From the NCBI GenBank assembly GCA_965237855.1, contig CBDEGK010000004.1, forward strand, positions 62,001 to 126,000: a stretch of 64,000 bases of DNA, written 5' to 3'. The translations under genes and the position numbers were made by a program. The stretch's first letter is position 1. Every line of letters begins with the position of its first letter. The notes under the pieces were generated by a model that had not been told where the DNA came from, ran no database searches, and saw nothing but the letters and a program-made list of their open reading frames with translations. This DNA is from CBDEGK01 sp965237855 (lineage in GTDB: Bacteria > Pseudomonadota > Gammaproteobacteria > Pseudomonadales > Halieaceae). This document shows, in pieces, positions 17,854-26,498 of this stretch.

Positions 17854-18390
17854 TCAAAACTCCTGGTTTTCTTGACTGGATTTCAGCTTCTCCAGCACCT
17901 TAAACGGGTTTTCCCGCGTCGGATCGACTGTCTCTTCCGGCGTGGAATAATCTTCCAATAATTGCTTACAGGCGTCTGTGTCATGGTAACTGACGATGGG
18001 CAGACTCAGGATCAACTCATCTTCAGCTACGCTCCACAGCGCACAGTCCTCTTCTTCCAGCACCAACGGCTCAAGTCGGGACGGCAATTGCCGCGCCCGA
18101 TCATCGTCCCTAACGACCGCCAGTTCATTGGCGGAGGCAATTTGTACATCCATTGCCTCCAGGCATCGCTGGCACACAAGCTGCAGATCTGCCTCGATTT
18201 CAATCGCTACGATAGAACGATACTCTTCATCGCGGTAAAAGCTACAGCTCACTTCGATCCGGCCCTGCTCTGAAGCCAGTAACTCGCGTAATCGGGGCAG
18301 TTTCGCCGGCACCAAAAAGCCTTTGACGACCACCCCACGAGCAGCCGCTTTTCGAACATCCAGAGTCGTCGGAAGGGGCTCGCTTAACAT
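17854..18390 (-). CDS. yceD: YceD family protein (DUF177), large-subunit rRNA accumulation protein
   Basis: 178 residues. YceD is a conserved partner of rpmF; E. coli and plant homologues are linked to 23S rRNA accumulation, but the exact biochemical role is unclear. Visible marks: LVCQRCLEAM with a CxxC pair at about residues 74-77, acidic middle, a third Cys in DACKQLLEDY, and the C-terminal NPFKVLEKLK. First gene of the yceD-rpmF-plsX-fabDG unit; divergent from maf across about 80 nt. Confidence 0.92.
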   Translation of the reverse strand: MLSEPLPTTLDVRKAAARGVVVKGFLVPAKLPRLRELLASEQGRIEVSCSFYRDEEYRSIVAIEIEADLQLVCQRCLEAMDVQIASANELAVVRDDDRARQLPSRLEPLVLEEEDCALWSVAEDELILSLPIVSYHDTDACKQLLEDYSTPEETVDPTRENPFKVLEKLKSSQENQEF

Positions 18391-18414
18391 AGGCGCGCAA
18401 TCATAGGGGCGGTT

Positions 18415-18444
18415 TTGCCATATGTCAAAAAAAATCTTTAAAAT
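18415..18444 (+). promoter_or_regulatory. Candidate sigma70 promoter of maf
   Basis: TTGCCA (18415-18420), 18-nt spacer and TAAAAT (18439-18444), 28 nt before the maf ATG in the yceD/maf divergent gap. Confidence 0.45.
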
Positions 18445-18471
18445 ACATAGGCTTCGAGAAATAATGACAAC

Positions 18472-19053
18472 ATGAAAAAACTCATCCTGGCATCCGGATC
18501 CAGCTACCGCAAAGCGTTGCTTGAGCGCCTGCAGCTACCCTTTGAGGTTTGTGCCCCCGAAATAGACGAAACTGCGCTGCCGGGCGAGTCTGCCGCGGCA
18601 CTGTGCCAACGATTAGCGCGCTGTAAAGCGCAGGCGATCAGCGAGCTACATGGCGATGCCGTTGTAATCGGCAGCGACCAGGTGGCCGTTGTAGATAGCA
18701 CAATCCTGGGGAAGCCCGGCACTGCGGTACTCGCCCGGCAACAGTTGCAGGCCTGCAGCGGGCGAGAAGTGTGTTTCCTGACCGGTGTGCATGTAATCCG
18801 TCCCGATGGTGACGACCTGGTCGGCATAGAGGCGTTCAAGGTGTTCTTTCGGCAGCTGGCCGAGACGGAAATAGCCCGCTATATCGACATCGAGCGCCCC
18901 CTCGACTGCGCCGGCAGTATCAAGTGGGAGGGTCTGGGCATTACCCTGTTCCAGCGCCTGTCGGGAGATGATCCGACCACCCTGGAGGGACTGCCTTTAA
19001 TCCGCCTGGCGGAAATGCTCAGACAATGTGGGCTGGATCCACTCAGTTCCTAG
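18472..19053 (+). CDS. Maf/YceF-type nucleoside triphosphate pyrophosphatase
   Basis: Hydrolyses non-canonical or modified nucleoside triphosphates to monophosphates; YceF members prefer 7-methyl-GTP. 193 residues. LILASGSSYRKALLERL at the N-terminus, the PEIDE loop, catalytic Asp in VVIGSDQVAVVD and the DDPTTLEGLPL signature at the C-terminus. Gene position next to yceD-rpmF favours the YceF (Maf-2) subgroup over the Maf dTTP/UTP subgroup. Convergent with the next gene. Confidence 0.92.
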   Translation: MKKLILASGSSYRKALLERLQLPFEVCAPEIDETALPGESAAALCQRLARCKAQAISELHGDAVVIGSDQVAVVDSTILGKPGTAVLARQQLQACSGREVCFLTGVHVIRPDGDDLVGIEAFKVFFRQLAETEIARYIDIERPLDCAGSIKWEGLGITLFQRLSGDDPTTLEGLPLIRLAEMLRQCGLDPLSS

Positions 19054-19073
19054 TGCCCCTGGACCTTGCGGGA

Positions 19074-20033
19074 CTAGCGGTAGTCCTCGATGCCCTCGAT
19101 GAACTCAGCCTGCAGCGCCCGTTCACTGGCGAATGATTGCGCGAAATCCAGACCCGAGAATGTCTCAAATTGGTCCAGGCTGCGACTGCTGCCGAGACCG
19201 AATTTTTCAATATCCACCAGCGCGTTGAGGCCCGGATCGGGCTCAATACCCCGCAACAGGAACTGGTAGCGCCCACGAGATCGTGCAGCGTAATCCACCC
19301 AATGGGGGCAATCACTCCAGTGCAGAGGGCGCTCTGCCTCGCCCGGCACAAAATAATGGTGGTAGAGGAACACGCTCACTGCACTGTATACATCCCAACC
19401 GTGACTGTAGGCGCGAACCGCCAGGCAAGCCTCTTCCTGCTCAAAATACAGGTGGGGGTCGTAGGGAACCTCTTCCACAAAACGTCCCGGCGCAAAGATA
19501 AATCCAGCTGCCAGGAAAGCCCCGCGCAACGGCCTTTCGGGCCACTGTCGCAAGGTGATGCCATCGAAGCGAATGTCGCCATTGTCTCGAAATGGCTTTG
19601 CACACATAACCCGCGGATTGGCTTCTGCGGACAGGTTGTGGGGTGGTGTATAAGCCGGCGGGTAACAGGAGAGCATGGGTTTATCCGACGCACACTCGGC
19701 CAACTCGGCGATGAGCATGCTGTCCCAGCCCTCCACGAAGCGCATATGGCTGTCGATCATCAGCACATAGTCTTCGCCACTATAGAATTTCTGAACCTCG
19801 GCTCGGGCCCAACACACGCCCTGGCTTTCCTCCGGTAGTACAAAGCTTTCGAATGTCTGCGAAGGTCGCGGTGAGGGGACCAGAAAGCAATCAGCATCCA
19901 CAACCGGGTCCCGCTGCCAGCAAATACCAACCCTGATGGCATCGGGATTGGCCGCCTTCTCGAACAGGTCTTTTACTGTCCACTGGCATTCAGGGTCGCG
20001 GTAACTGGCGATTTGAACAAAGACGCTAGGCAC
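19074..20033 (-). CDS. GlcNAc-transferase-like glycosyltransferase (PF11397 type)
   Basis: 319 residues resembling the glycosyltransferase (GlcNAc) family first known from eukaryotic Skp1 hydroxyproline GlcNAc-transferase. FVQIASYRDPECQWT at the N-terminus is the family opening; a DxH-type metal motif lies in MIDSHMRFVEGWD (about 115), GAFLAAGFIFA follows, and EQEEACLAVRAYSHGWDVY resembles the acceptor/donor region. The start is GTG 20033: GGAGG lies 9 nt upstream inside the HAD gene, and the reading begins at the conserved FVQIASYRD block. A start at 20093 would add 20 dissimilar residues. It overlaps the upstream HAD gene by eight nt, so is probably coexpressed. Acceptor unknown; in Pseudomonas an SppA-type peptidase gene occupies this position. 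Confidence 0.78.
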   Translation of the reverse strand: MPSVFVQIASYRDPECQWTVKDLFEKAANPDAIRVGICWQRDPVVDADCFLVPSPRPSQTFESFVLPEESQGVCWARAEVQKFYSGEDYVLMIDSHMRFVEGWDSMLIAELAECASDKPMLSCYPPAYTPPHNLSAEANPRVMCAKPFRDNGDIRFDGITLRQWPERPLRGAFLAAGFIFAPGRFVEEVPYDPHLYFEQEEACLAVRAYSHGWDVYSAVSVFLYHHYFVPGEAERPLHWSDCPHWVDYAARSRGRYQFLLRGIEPDPGLNALVDIEKFGLGSSRSLDQFETFSGLDFAQSFASERALQAEFIEGIEDYR

Positions 20034-20673
20034 GGTTGAATGCCTCCAGGTCGAGTAGCTGCGGCAGAGAATCCACGATTGCCAGCGGCGCATACCCGCT
20101 CAGCCGCTGCCTGCTGTGGGAACCATAACTGACGCCAATAGCGGCCATGGAGGCGGCCTGCGCCATGCCCAGATCATACTCGGTATCGCCGATCATACAG
20201 GCGTCATCGACGCGGCTTCCCAGTTCCTGCAACAGTTGGTGCAGCATCAAGGGGTGAGGTTTGGAGCGGCTTTCGTCGGCACAGCGGCTGGCATCGAAGT
20301 ATTTCTCCAGCTGGTGCCCTGCCAACACGCGGTCCAGGCCACGGCGGCTTTTGCCGGTGGCCACAGCCAGCCGGTGGCCCCGCGTCCGCAATTCTTCCAG
20401 TGTCTCCAACGCCCCTTCAAACAGGGGGCTGGGAATCTGGTCGAGGGCCAGGAAGTGAGATGAATACAACCCCTTAAGCTGTGTATAGCAGGCCTCATCG
20501 CGCCCTGGGAACAGAGCCTCCATCGACTCCTGCAGACCCAGGCCGATAATATTCTCTGTTGCGCCGGCAGCAGGCACCGCCAGGTCGCATTCCCGGGCAG
20601 CTGCCGCCATGGCCGCCACTATGCGCGAGGCAGAATCACAAAGCGTACCATCCCAATCAAATATTATTAACAT
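20026..20673 (-). CDS. HAD-family (phosphoglycolate phosphatase-like) hydrolase
   Basis: 215 residues. HAD motif I IFDWDGTLCDS at the N-terminus (nucleophile and acid/base Asp), motif II VATGKSRRGLD, motif III Lys in SKPHPLML, and motif IV MIGDTEYDLGMA. The cap region between about 15 and 80 makes it subfamily IA. The gene sits just downstream of rluC, where Pseudomonas has a Gph-like HAD gene; the substrate is not evident and phosphoglycolate is only one candidate. It starts six nt after the rluC stop. Confidence 0.88.
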   Translation of the reverse strand: MLIIFDWDGTLCDSASRIVAAMAAAARECDLAVPAAGATENIIGLGLQESMEALFPGRDEACYTQLKGLYSSHFLALDQIPSPLFEGALETLEELRTRGHRLAVATGKSRRGLDRVLAGHQLEKYFDASRCADESRSKPHPLMLHQLLQELGSRVDDACMIGDTEYDLGMAQAASMAAIGVSYGSHSRQRLSGYAPLAIVDSLPQLLDLEAFNRA

Positions 20674-20679
20674 TTACAA

Positions 20680-21609
20680 TCACTTACGAATAGTATCTAG
20701 AAATTGCTTAAGCTCGGGATCCAGCTCCGCCCGCACGGTTACCGCGGCCCCATCCAGGTCGGAGAAGCGCAGGGATTCAGCGTGCAGGAATAATCGTTGC
20801 AGGCCACGATCCCGGTCTGATTTCAGGCGCTCTCTCCCGCAGTACTTTTCATCCCCCAACAGCGGGTAACCCGCGTGCAGCGCATGCACCCGAATTTGGT
20901 GGGTGCGGCCAGTCACCGGCGTGGCTTGTACCAGTGTGCAATCGGCAAACCGTTCAATCACCTGAAAATTGGTGCGGGCCTGCTTGCCCTCCTTGTCCAC
21001 CCGCACTACCCGTTCGCCAGACTTGAGGTTGTTTTTCTTGAGTGGAGCATCAATGTAGCTGCGTTTACGCGGCCATTGCCCCTCAACCAGCGCCAGGTAG
21101 GTTTTATTTATTTTGCCTTCCCGCAACTGCCGGTGCAGATCCTTCAGCACCGATGACTTGCGGGCAATCAGCAGACAGCCTGAGGTATCACGGTCCAACC
21201 GATGTACCAACTCCAGGTAGCGATCCTCTGATCGCAACAGCCGCAGACATTCAATCAAACCGGCACTCAAGCCGCTGCCCCCATGAACCGCCAGCCCGGA
21301 GGGCTTATTGATGACCAACAGCCCAGCGTCTTCGTGGATACAACGCTCGGTCAACAGGTCGCGCCAGCGCGCCGGCACCTTGGTAATAGCTGTACTTTCA
21401 CTCATGCGAATGGGAGGTATACGCACCTGGTCGCCCACCTCCACCCGGTAATCGGCTTTGACCCTGCCTTTATTGACGCGTATTTCGCCCTTGCGCAAGG
21501 CGCGGTAGAGCCGGGTCTTGGGTACCCCCTTCATTTCCCGCATGAGAAAATTGTCCAGGCGTTGCCCCGCGCGCTCTTCCGACACTTCTACAAATCTAAC
21601 CTGGCTCAT
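20680..21609 (-). CDS. rluC: 23S rRNA pseudouridine(955/2504/2580) synthase
   Basis: Isomerises three uridines in 23S rRNA. 309 residues: N-terminal S4 RNA-binding domain (about 15-75, GQRLDNFLMREM and KGEIRVNKGRVK) and RluA-type catalytic domain with the catalytic Asp in VHRLDRDTSGCLLIA (about 146), TYLALVEG and GRTHQIRVHALHAG. The rluC/rne divergent pair is conserved from E. coli to Pseudomonas, which separates this gene from rluA or rluD. Confidence 0.95.
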   Translation of the reverse strand: MSQVRFVEVSEERAGQRLDNFLMREMKGVPKTRLYRALRKGEIRVNKGRVKADYRVEVGDQVRIPPIRMSESTAITKVPARWRDLLTERCIHEDAGLLVINKPSGLAVHGGSGLSAGLIECLRLLRSEDRYLELVHRLDRDTSGCLLIARKSSVLKDLHRQLREGKINKTYLALVEGQWPRKRSYIDAPLKKNNLKSGERVVRVDKEGKQARTNFQVIERFADCTLVQATPVTGRTHQIRVHALHAGYPLLGDEKYCGRERLKSDRDRGLQRLFLHAESLRFSDLDGAAVTVRAELDPELKQFLDTIRK

Positions 21610-22026
21610 AAAATGTTTATATTTGAAGGACTTAGTAATTACTGTTATAGTCGCCGCCGGTGATCCGGTAACGACAACATTGCGTACTTAATGCCGCCAC
21701 AACCATCTGGCGAGCGCCGGGTCACAACATACTAGTTTTTTGGCAGTGTCGCCAAAGAAAATTGGTCGGCACAGATGATAACCGCGCAGCAAGTGCTGGC
21801 GGCACTACGGATTCAGTTTTACACCGCGCGGTAGACACATCGCTGCTGCGGAACGAAAACAAGAAGCAAACCAACAGACGCTTTTACCAAGGACAAGAGC
21901 TCTTAGTGTGCAGATGATGACAGGTTTATTGCTATATAGCGTGTAACCCCTGGGGACGCCTTCATGGGCGACCCCCGTTTGCGTAGTGCCCTCTTTAACT
22001 GCTGTGCCACACAATAAGTGGTACAC
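21610..22026 (+). promoter_or_regulatory. rne 5' region / leader
   Basis: 417 nt between the divergent rluC and rne genes with no credible ORF. In known gammaproteobacteria rne has a long structured 5' UTR by which RNase E feeds back on its own message. Near the gene (21952-21975) the sequence forms GGGG-A-CGCC, loop TTCATG, GGCG-A-CCCC, an eight-pair hairpin with a central A/A mismatch. I cannot fix the promoter with confidence. Confidence 0.45.
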
Positions 22027-24858
22027 ATGAAAAAAATGCTAATCAATGCAACTCAACCTGAAGAGTTGCGCGTTGCCCTGGTCGATGGCCAGCGGCTCTA
22101 TGACCTGGACATCGAAAACCGAACTCGCGTCCAGAAAAAATCCAACGTCTACAAGGGCAAGATAACCCGGGTTGAACCCAGCCTGGAAGCTGCCTTCGTC
22201 GAATTCGGCGCCGAGCGCCACGGCTTTCTGCCGATGAAGGAAATCGCCCGCGAATACTTCACCAAGAAGCCGCCCAGCGGCGAAGGCCGCATGAAAATCC
22301 GCGACCTGGTCAAGGAGGGCACAGAAGTCATCGTGCAGGTGGAGAAGGAGGAGCGCGGCAACAAGGGCGCGGCACTCACCACCTTCGTCAGCCTGGCCGG
22401 GCGTTACCTGGTTCTGATGCCAAACAACCCCCGCGCCGGCGGAATATCCCGGCGCATCGAAGGCGATGATCGCAACGAATTGCGTGACGCCCTCAACAAC
22501 GTTGAAGTTCCTGACGGTATGGGCTTGATTGTTCGCACCGCCGGTATTGGCCGCACCAGCGAAGAATTACAGTGGGACCTGGACTACCAGGTGCAGCTCT
22601 GGGAAGCGGTAGCCAAGGCCAGCACCGAGGAGAAAGCGCCCAGCCTGTTGCTGCAGGAAAGCAATGTCATTATTCGTGCCATCCGCGACTACCTGCGTGA
22701 CGACATTGACCAAGTGCTGATTGATTCCCCAGAAGCCTTCAAGCTGGCAATGGATTTTGTTTCCCACGTCATGCCTCAGCTGCAGGACCGACTCAAGCTG
22801 TACGAAGATTCGATCCCCATGTTCAACCGCTTCCAGATCGAAAGCCAGATTGAAACAGCCTTCCAACGGGAAGTGAGGCTGCCCTCAGGCGGCTCTATTG
22901 TTATCGACCCAACTGAGGCCCTGGTGTCCATAGACATCAACTCTGCCCGGGCTACTCGCGGCAGCGACATAGAAGAGACGGCAACCAACACCAACCTCGA
23001 AGCCGCAGACGAAATTGCTCGCCAACTACGCCTGCGTGACATGGGCGGCCTGATCGTTATCGACTACATCGACATGCTGGCAGCCCGCAACCAACGGGCG
23101 GTAGAAAACCGCATGCGCGATGCCTTGAAAATAGACCGTGCACGCGTCCAAGTCGGTAGAATCTCTCGTTTTGGTTTGCTGGAGATGTCACGCCAGCGTC
23201 TGCGTCCTTCACTGGGAGAAACCAGTGCCATCCCCTGCCCTCGCTGTAGCGGCCAGGGAACGATCCGCGACACCAAGTCGCTGGCGCTGGCAATTCTTCG
23301 CTTACTGGAAGAAGAAGCTATCAAGGACCGCTCTGCAGAAGTGCGCGCCATTGTGCCAGTACCAGTAGCTGCGTACCTGCTAAATGAAAAGCGCGCGGCA
23401 CTGGCCGAGATCGAAGAGCTGACCAAGGTTCGCCTGATCGTGGTGCCTAATCCGCACATGGAAACGCCCCACTTCGAAGTCCAACGACTGCGCGACAATG
23501 AGATCGAGTCTCGCACAGACCTGTCCTTTGAGATTGACGTACAACCGACAGATGAAGACGAGCCCTCCGAGAGCGCTACGGCGGACGTTCCCTTACAGGA
23601 AGCCGCGGTGAAGAGCATTGCGCCGTCAGCCCGAGCCCCGGCCCCAACGCCAGCTACCCCCAAAGAGCAGAAGCGCTCGCCTGGCCAAAAGCAGCAGAAG
23701 CCTGCCGAGAAGAAACCCGGCCTTATAAGCCGCTTGTTCGGTGCCCTGTTTGGCGCCGCAGAAAAAGAAGCACCGCAGAGCAAGTCCGATCAGAAACGCG
23801 GCAGAAGCGACGGTAAGAGCGACGGTAACCGCCAACGCAGCCGCAATGACAATCGCAACCGCAATCGTAGTCGCCGCCGTCGCGGCGGTAGCGAGCGTTC
23901 AGATCGGGAGCGCAATCCTGAACAGGGACAAGGTCGTGAACGTTCTGATCATGAACGTTCTGATCGTGAACAAAGCAGGGAGCGCAAACAGGGCGGCGAC
24001 CGCAAGCGACGCGACGAGCGGTCGCGAGGCGAACGCAATGACAAGCGCGACGAAAGAACTGCCGACACCAGTACGGACAATAGGGAGGCTCGTCAGGACA
24101 ACGACAATCGCAGCCCGACTGATCGCAGCCCGACTGGTGGCAGCCCCGACCGCCCGCGTAAACGTCCGGCAGACCAACGTGGCGAAGGCCAGCCCCGGCG
24201 CCGCCGACGCGGCAATCGCGAGGACAAGCCAGCACAGGAGGCCGCCAACCAGGAACTCGAGACAGCCGCAGTAGAAGCAGCCGCGGTTGACACACCGGCA
24301 GCAGAAACGCCGGTAGTTGCTGAAGCGGTACAAGAGCCGGTAGTCACTCCCGAGGAAATCACAGCCGAGGAAGTCACGGCGGAAGAAGTCGTTGCAGAAG
24401 AAAGCACTGCCGAAGAAGTCGTTGCAGAAGAAAGCACTGCCGAAGAAGTCGTTGCAGAAGAAAGCACTGCCGAAGAAGTCGTTGCTGAAGAAAGCACTGC
24501 CGAAGAAGTCGTTGCAGAAGAAAGCACTGCCGAAGAAGTGGTTGCTGAAGAAAGCACTGCCGAAGAAGTCGTCGCTGAAGAAAGCACTGCCGAAGAAGTC
24601 GTTGCAGAAGAAAGCACTGCCGAAGAAGTCGTTGCAGAGGAAATCGCTGACACTTCCGGTTTGGCCGAAAATGGCCGCGCCGGTAACGATCCTCGACAGC
24701 ACTCCAAGCCGGTTGCCAGTGTGGAAATCACCACTGAACAAACAACCCTGTTCAGTGATAAAGTCGCGCCACCCGTGGAGCAGCTAGGAACCAAATCCTC
24801 GCGCTCCGCCAATGACCCGCGCAACAAACGTGATGATGCAGAGATGGGCAACGGCTAA
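22027..24858 (+). CDS. rne: Ribonuclease E
   Basis: Endoribonuclease and scaffold of the RNA degradosome. 943 residues from ATG 22027 (MKKMLINATQPEELRVALV); a GTG three codons earlier has no homology support. Catalytic half: S1 domain (about 35-120), 5' sensor, DNase I-like part with the metal Asp residues in ALVSIDINSARATRG and LIVIDYIDM, and the zinc-link PCPRCSGQG (about 401-409). An amphipathic GLISRLFGALFGA segment (about 573-585) is a likely membrane anchor. The Arg-rich region (about 600-740) matches an RNA-binding domain. The acidic tail holds eight tandem copies of a 10-residue unit (EEVVAEESTA), absent from the catalytic fold. The C-terminal scaffold is not otherwise recognisable. 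Confidence 0.96.
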   Translation: MKKMLINATQPEELRVALVDGQRLYDLDIENRTRVQKKSNVYKGKITRVEPSLEAAFVEFGAERHGFLPMKEIAREYFTKKPPSGEGRMKIRDLVKEGTEVIVQVEKEERGNKGAALTTFVSLAGRYLVLMPNNPRAGGISRRIEGDDRNELRDALNNVEVPDGMGLIVRTAGIGRTSEELQWDLDYQVQLWEAVAKASTEEKAPSLLLQESNVIIRAIRDYLRDDIDQVLIDSPEAFKLAMDFVSHVMPQLQDRLKLYEDSIPMFNRFQIESQIETAFQREVRLPSGGSIVIDPTEALVSIDINSARATRGSDIEETATNTNLEAADEIARQLRLRDMGGLIVIDYIDMLAARNQRAVENRMRDALKIDRARVQVGRISRFGLLEMSRQRLRPSLGETSAIPCPRCSGQGTIRDTKSLALAILRLLEEEAIKDRSAEVRAIVPVPVAAYLLNEKRAALAEIEELTKVRLIVVPNPHMETPHFEVQRLRDNEIESRTDLSFEIDVQPTDEDEPSESATADVPLQEAAVKSIAPSARAPAPTPATPKEQKRSPGQKQQKPAEKKPGLISRLFGALFGAAEKEAPQSKSDQKRGRSDGKSDGNRQRSRNDNRNRNRSRRRRGGSERSDRERNPEQGQGRERSDHERSDREQSRERKQGGDRKRRDERSRGERNDKRDERTADTSTDNREARQDNDNRSPTDRSPTGGSPDRPRKRPADQRGEGQPRRRRRGNREDKPAQEAANQELETAAVEAAAVDTPAAETPVVAEAVQEPVVTPEEITAEEVTAEEVVAEESTAEEVVAEESTAEEVVAEESTAEEVVAEESTAEEVVAEESTAEEVVAEESTAEEVVAEESTAEEVVAEESTAEEVVAEEIADTSGLAENGRAGNDPRQHSKPVASVEITTEQTTLFSDKVAPPVEQLGTKSSRSANDPRNKRDDAEMGNG
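24391..24645 (+). repeat. 30-nt in-frame tandem repeat in rne
   Basis: Eight complete 30-nt units and a partial ninth, nearly identical (single A/T, T/C and C/G changes), each coding VVAEESTAEE. Being a multiple of three, copy-number changes would lengthen or shorten the acidic tail without breaking the frame. Confidence 0.95.
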
Positions 24859-24902
24859 CGCTTGTGTCGGGATTATAGAGCTGTATAATCCCGCTTCTTT
24901 CC

Positions 24903-24992
24903 GGTGGGCTGGCAGAGTGGTCGAATGCGGCGGTCTTGAAAACCGTTGACGGTTTATCCCGTCCCGGGGTTCGAATCCCTGGCCCACCGCCA
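24903..24992 (+). tRNA. tRNA-Ser (anticodon UGA)
   Basis: Acceptor GGTGGGC/GCCCACC, D-arm GCAGAGTGG, anticodon stem GCGGT/ACCGT with loop CTTGAAA (anticodon TGA), long class II variable arm, T-loop GTTCGAATC, discriminator G and encoded CCA. 90 nt. Its 3' end is duplicated at 30141, marking it as a probable integration site. Confidence 0.97.
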
Positions 24993-24993
24993 T
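24982..24993 (+). other. Putative attL: 3' end of tRNA-Ser
   Basis: GCCCACCGCCAT here is repeated exactly at 30141-30152. It spans the acceptor 3' strand, discriminator, CCA and one extra base, as expected for a tRNA-targeted integration core. Confidence 0.6.
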
Positions 24994-25508
24994 ATATATC
25001 GATACATTGGGGCTTCTAGCCCCTCTATCGTTTTTACCCACGAATAATTCCACGAATAGAAATCGATGCCTCGCGGTTAGTGTCGGTTCTGTTTCTGTGG
25101 GGCTCCTTCTTCCTCAATTCCCAATTCCGTCACCCCCACTCCCAAGGTATACCCCGCTTACAGTCTGGGACTCCTGGCCGTGCTATGTATTACTAATCTG
25201 GACGAACGGGTGACGCCGCGCCACGTTGGAAACTGGCTTCATAGAAAGACCTGTAAGGAGTCCAGGATCGTCGCGGATATTCGTGGGCAGGCCAATTAGA
25301 GGAGCTGGGATTGAAGTTCAAATGGCAACCTGCTTTATTATCCAGAGCATTAAAGTATTGGCGTCAATGTCTGCTACAGTTACCGTAGCTGGTAGTACCT
25401 ATTCTGCCTCAAACACCTGTAAAGATCAGGGCTGATGATTGCCAATGTAACAAAAATGGCGCGTTTTAACGGTTATAGCTTAAGGATGAATTAACACTAA
25501 ATAAAAAT
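24993..25508. other. Non-coding stretch downstream of tRNA-Ser
   Basis: No credible complete gene. At 25009-25023 GGGGCT/AGCCCC with a three-base loop and a T-rich tail could end the tRNA-Ser transcript. Around 25150-25300 one plus frame is open without a start and reads protein-like (for example NLDERVTPRHVGNWLHRKT), possibly debris of a lost gene; I do not recognise it. Short ORFs of 68-69 codons here have no ribosome sites or family features. Confidence 0.5.
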
Positions 25509-26333
25509 ATGAACACACTGCATTTTATTTCCGGTCTGCCCCGTTCCGGATCGACCTTACTGGCCGGCATTCTTCGGCAGAACCCACGTTTTCATGCGGC
25601 CATGAGCTCTCCGGTGGAACCGCTAATCAGTGGCGCCCTGGAGCAGATAGGCGCCAGCGGGGAATTTTCGACATTCTTTGATGAGGACAAGCGCAAACAT
25701 ATCTGTCAATCACTGTTTGAGGCCTATTACAGCGATCAGCCCGAAACCGAGGTTATCTTTGATACCAATCGGATGTGGACCGCACGTCTGCATCAGCTCA
25801 CCGAACTCTATGACGATTTCAAGCTGATTTGCTGTGTGCGCAACCCGGCCTGGGTGATGGACAGTTTTGAAGTGATCTATCGCAAAAACCCCTTCGACTA
25901 CAGCCGTATGTATTCACCACAAACCCGCCAGACGGTTTATTCACGCTGTGAGTCACTTATCAATGCCGGAAGCACAGTGGGTGGTGCCTGGGCAGCGCTA
26001 AAGGAAGCCTATTACGGTGAGTTTTCCGACCGCATGCTGCTGGTTGATTACGACCTGTTATGCCAGAAGCCGAAAAGAGCTTTAGAATTGCTCTATCAGT
26101 TTATCGATGAACCCGAATTTACTCACGATTTTGACAATGTTGAGTACGAAGAGAACGCCTTTGATGCAAAGTTGGGCGTGAAGGATTTACACCGTGTAAA
26201 ACGCAAAGTGGAATTCACCCCCCGCCGCAGTATATTGCCGCCGGATTTATTTCACAAATACAGCGAAATGGCCTTTTGGCAGGACAGTACCGGCACGGCA
26301 GCGAATATTATCGCCACTAAAAAAGAGGTGTAG
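25509..26333 (+). CDS. Sulfotransferase family protein
   Basis: 274 residues. PAPS-dependent sulfotransferase: the 5'-phosphosulfate loop is SGLPRSGSTLLAGIL at about 8-22, and a putative 3'-phosphate region lies in the middle (CVRNPAWVMDSFEVIYRK, Arg and Ser), followed by LLVDYDLLCQKPKRALELLY, typical of the type with P-loop-like fold. Such enzymes sulfate sugars, peptides or lipids; the acceptor here is unknown. It lies inside the putative island, 165 nt before the giant DUF4347 protein on the same strand. The ribosome site is weak (AAGGA about 24 nt upstream). Confidence 0.88.
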   Translation: MNTLHFISGLPRSGSTLLAGILRQNPRFHAAMSSPVEPLISGALEQIGASGEFSTFFDEDKRKHICQSLFEAYYSDQPETEVIFDTNRMWTARLHQLTELYDDFKLICCVRNPAWVMDSFEVIYRKNPFDYSRMYSPQTRQTVYSRCESLINAGSTVGGAWAALKEAYYGEFSDRMLLVDYDLLCQKPKRALELLYQFIDEPEFTHDFDNVEYEENAFDAKLGVKDLHRVKRKVEFTPRRSILPPDLFHKYSEMAFWQDSTGTAANIIATKKEV

Positions 26334-26498
26334 AACGAGAGCTGCGGGATGCTAAGGTCAGTGCCATTCTGGGTATAGAATGATAGTCTTCCATACCATA
26401 ATGTAAAAAGCCATTTATTTACTGTGGTTCTGTGTTTTATTGCCTTTATATTGGCCTGGCAGAATCATCATATTGGTGAATACAGCGGGAGTAGAGCA

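Noticed and set aside
24391..24645. CRISPR-like array
   Set aside because: Units are directly tandem without spacers and lie in frame inside rne; a coding minisatellite explains them.
24093..24851. Long antisense reading frame opposite the rne repeat (repeated SSATTSSAVL)
   Set aside because: It arises because the 30-nt in-frame repeat leaves all frames open. No ribosome site or family features; rne on the other strand is certain.
25007..25435. Two short plus-strand ORFs after tRNA-Ser
   Set aside because: No ribosome site, no family features, odd composition; treated as non-coding or debris.
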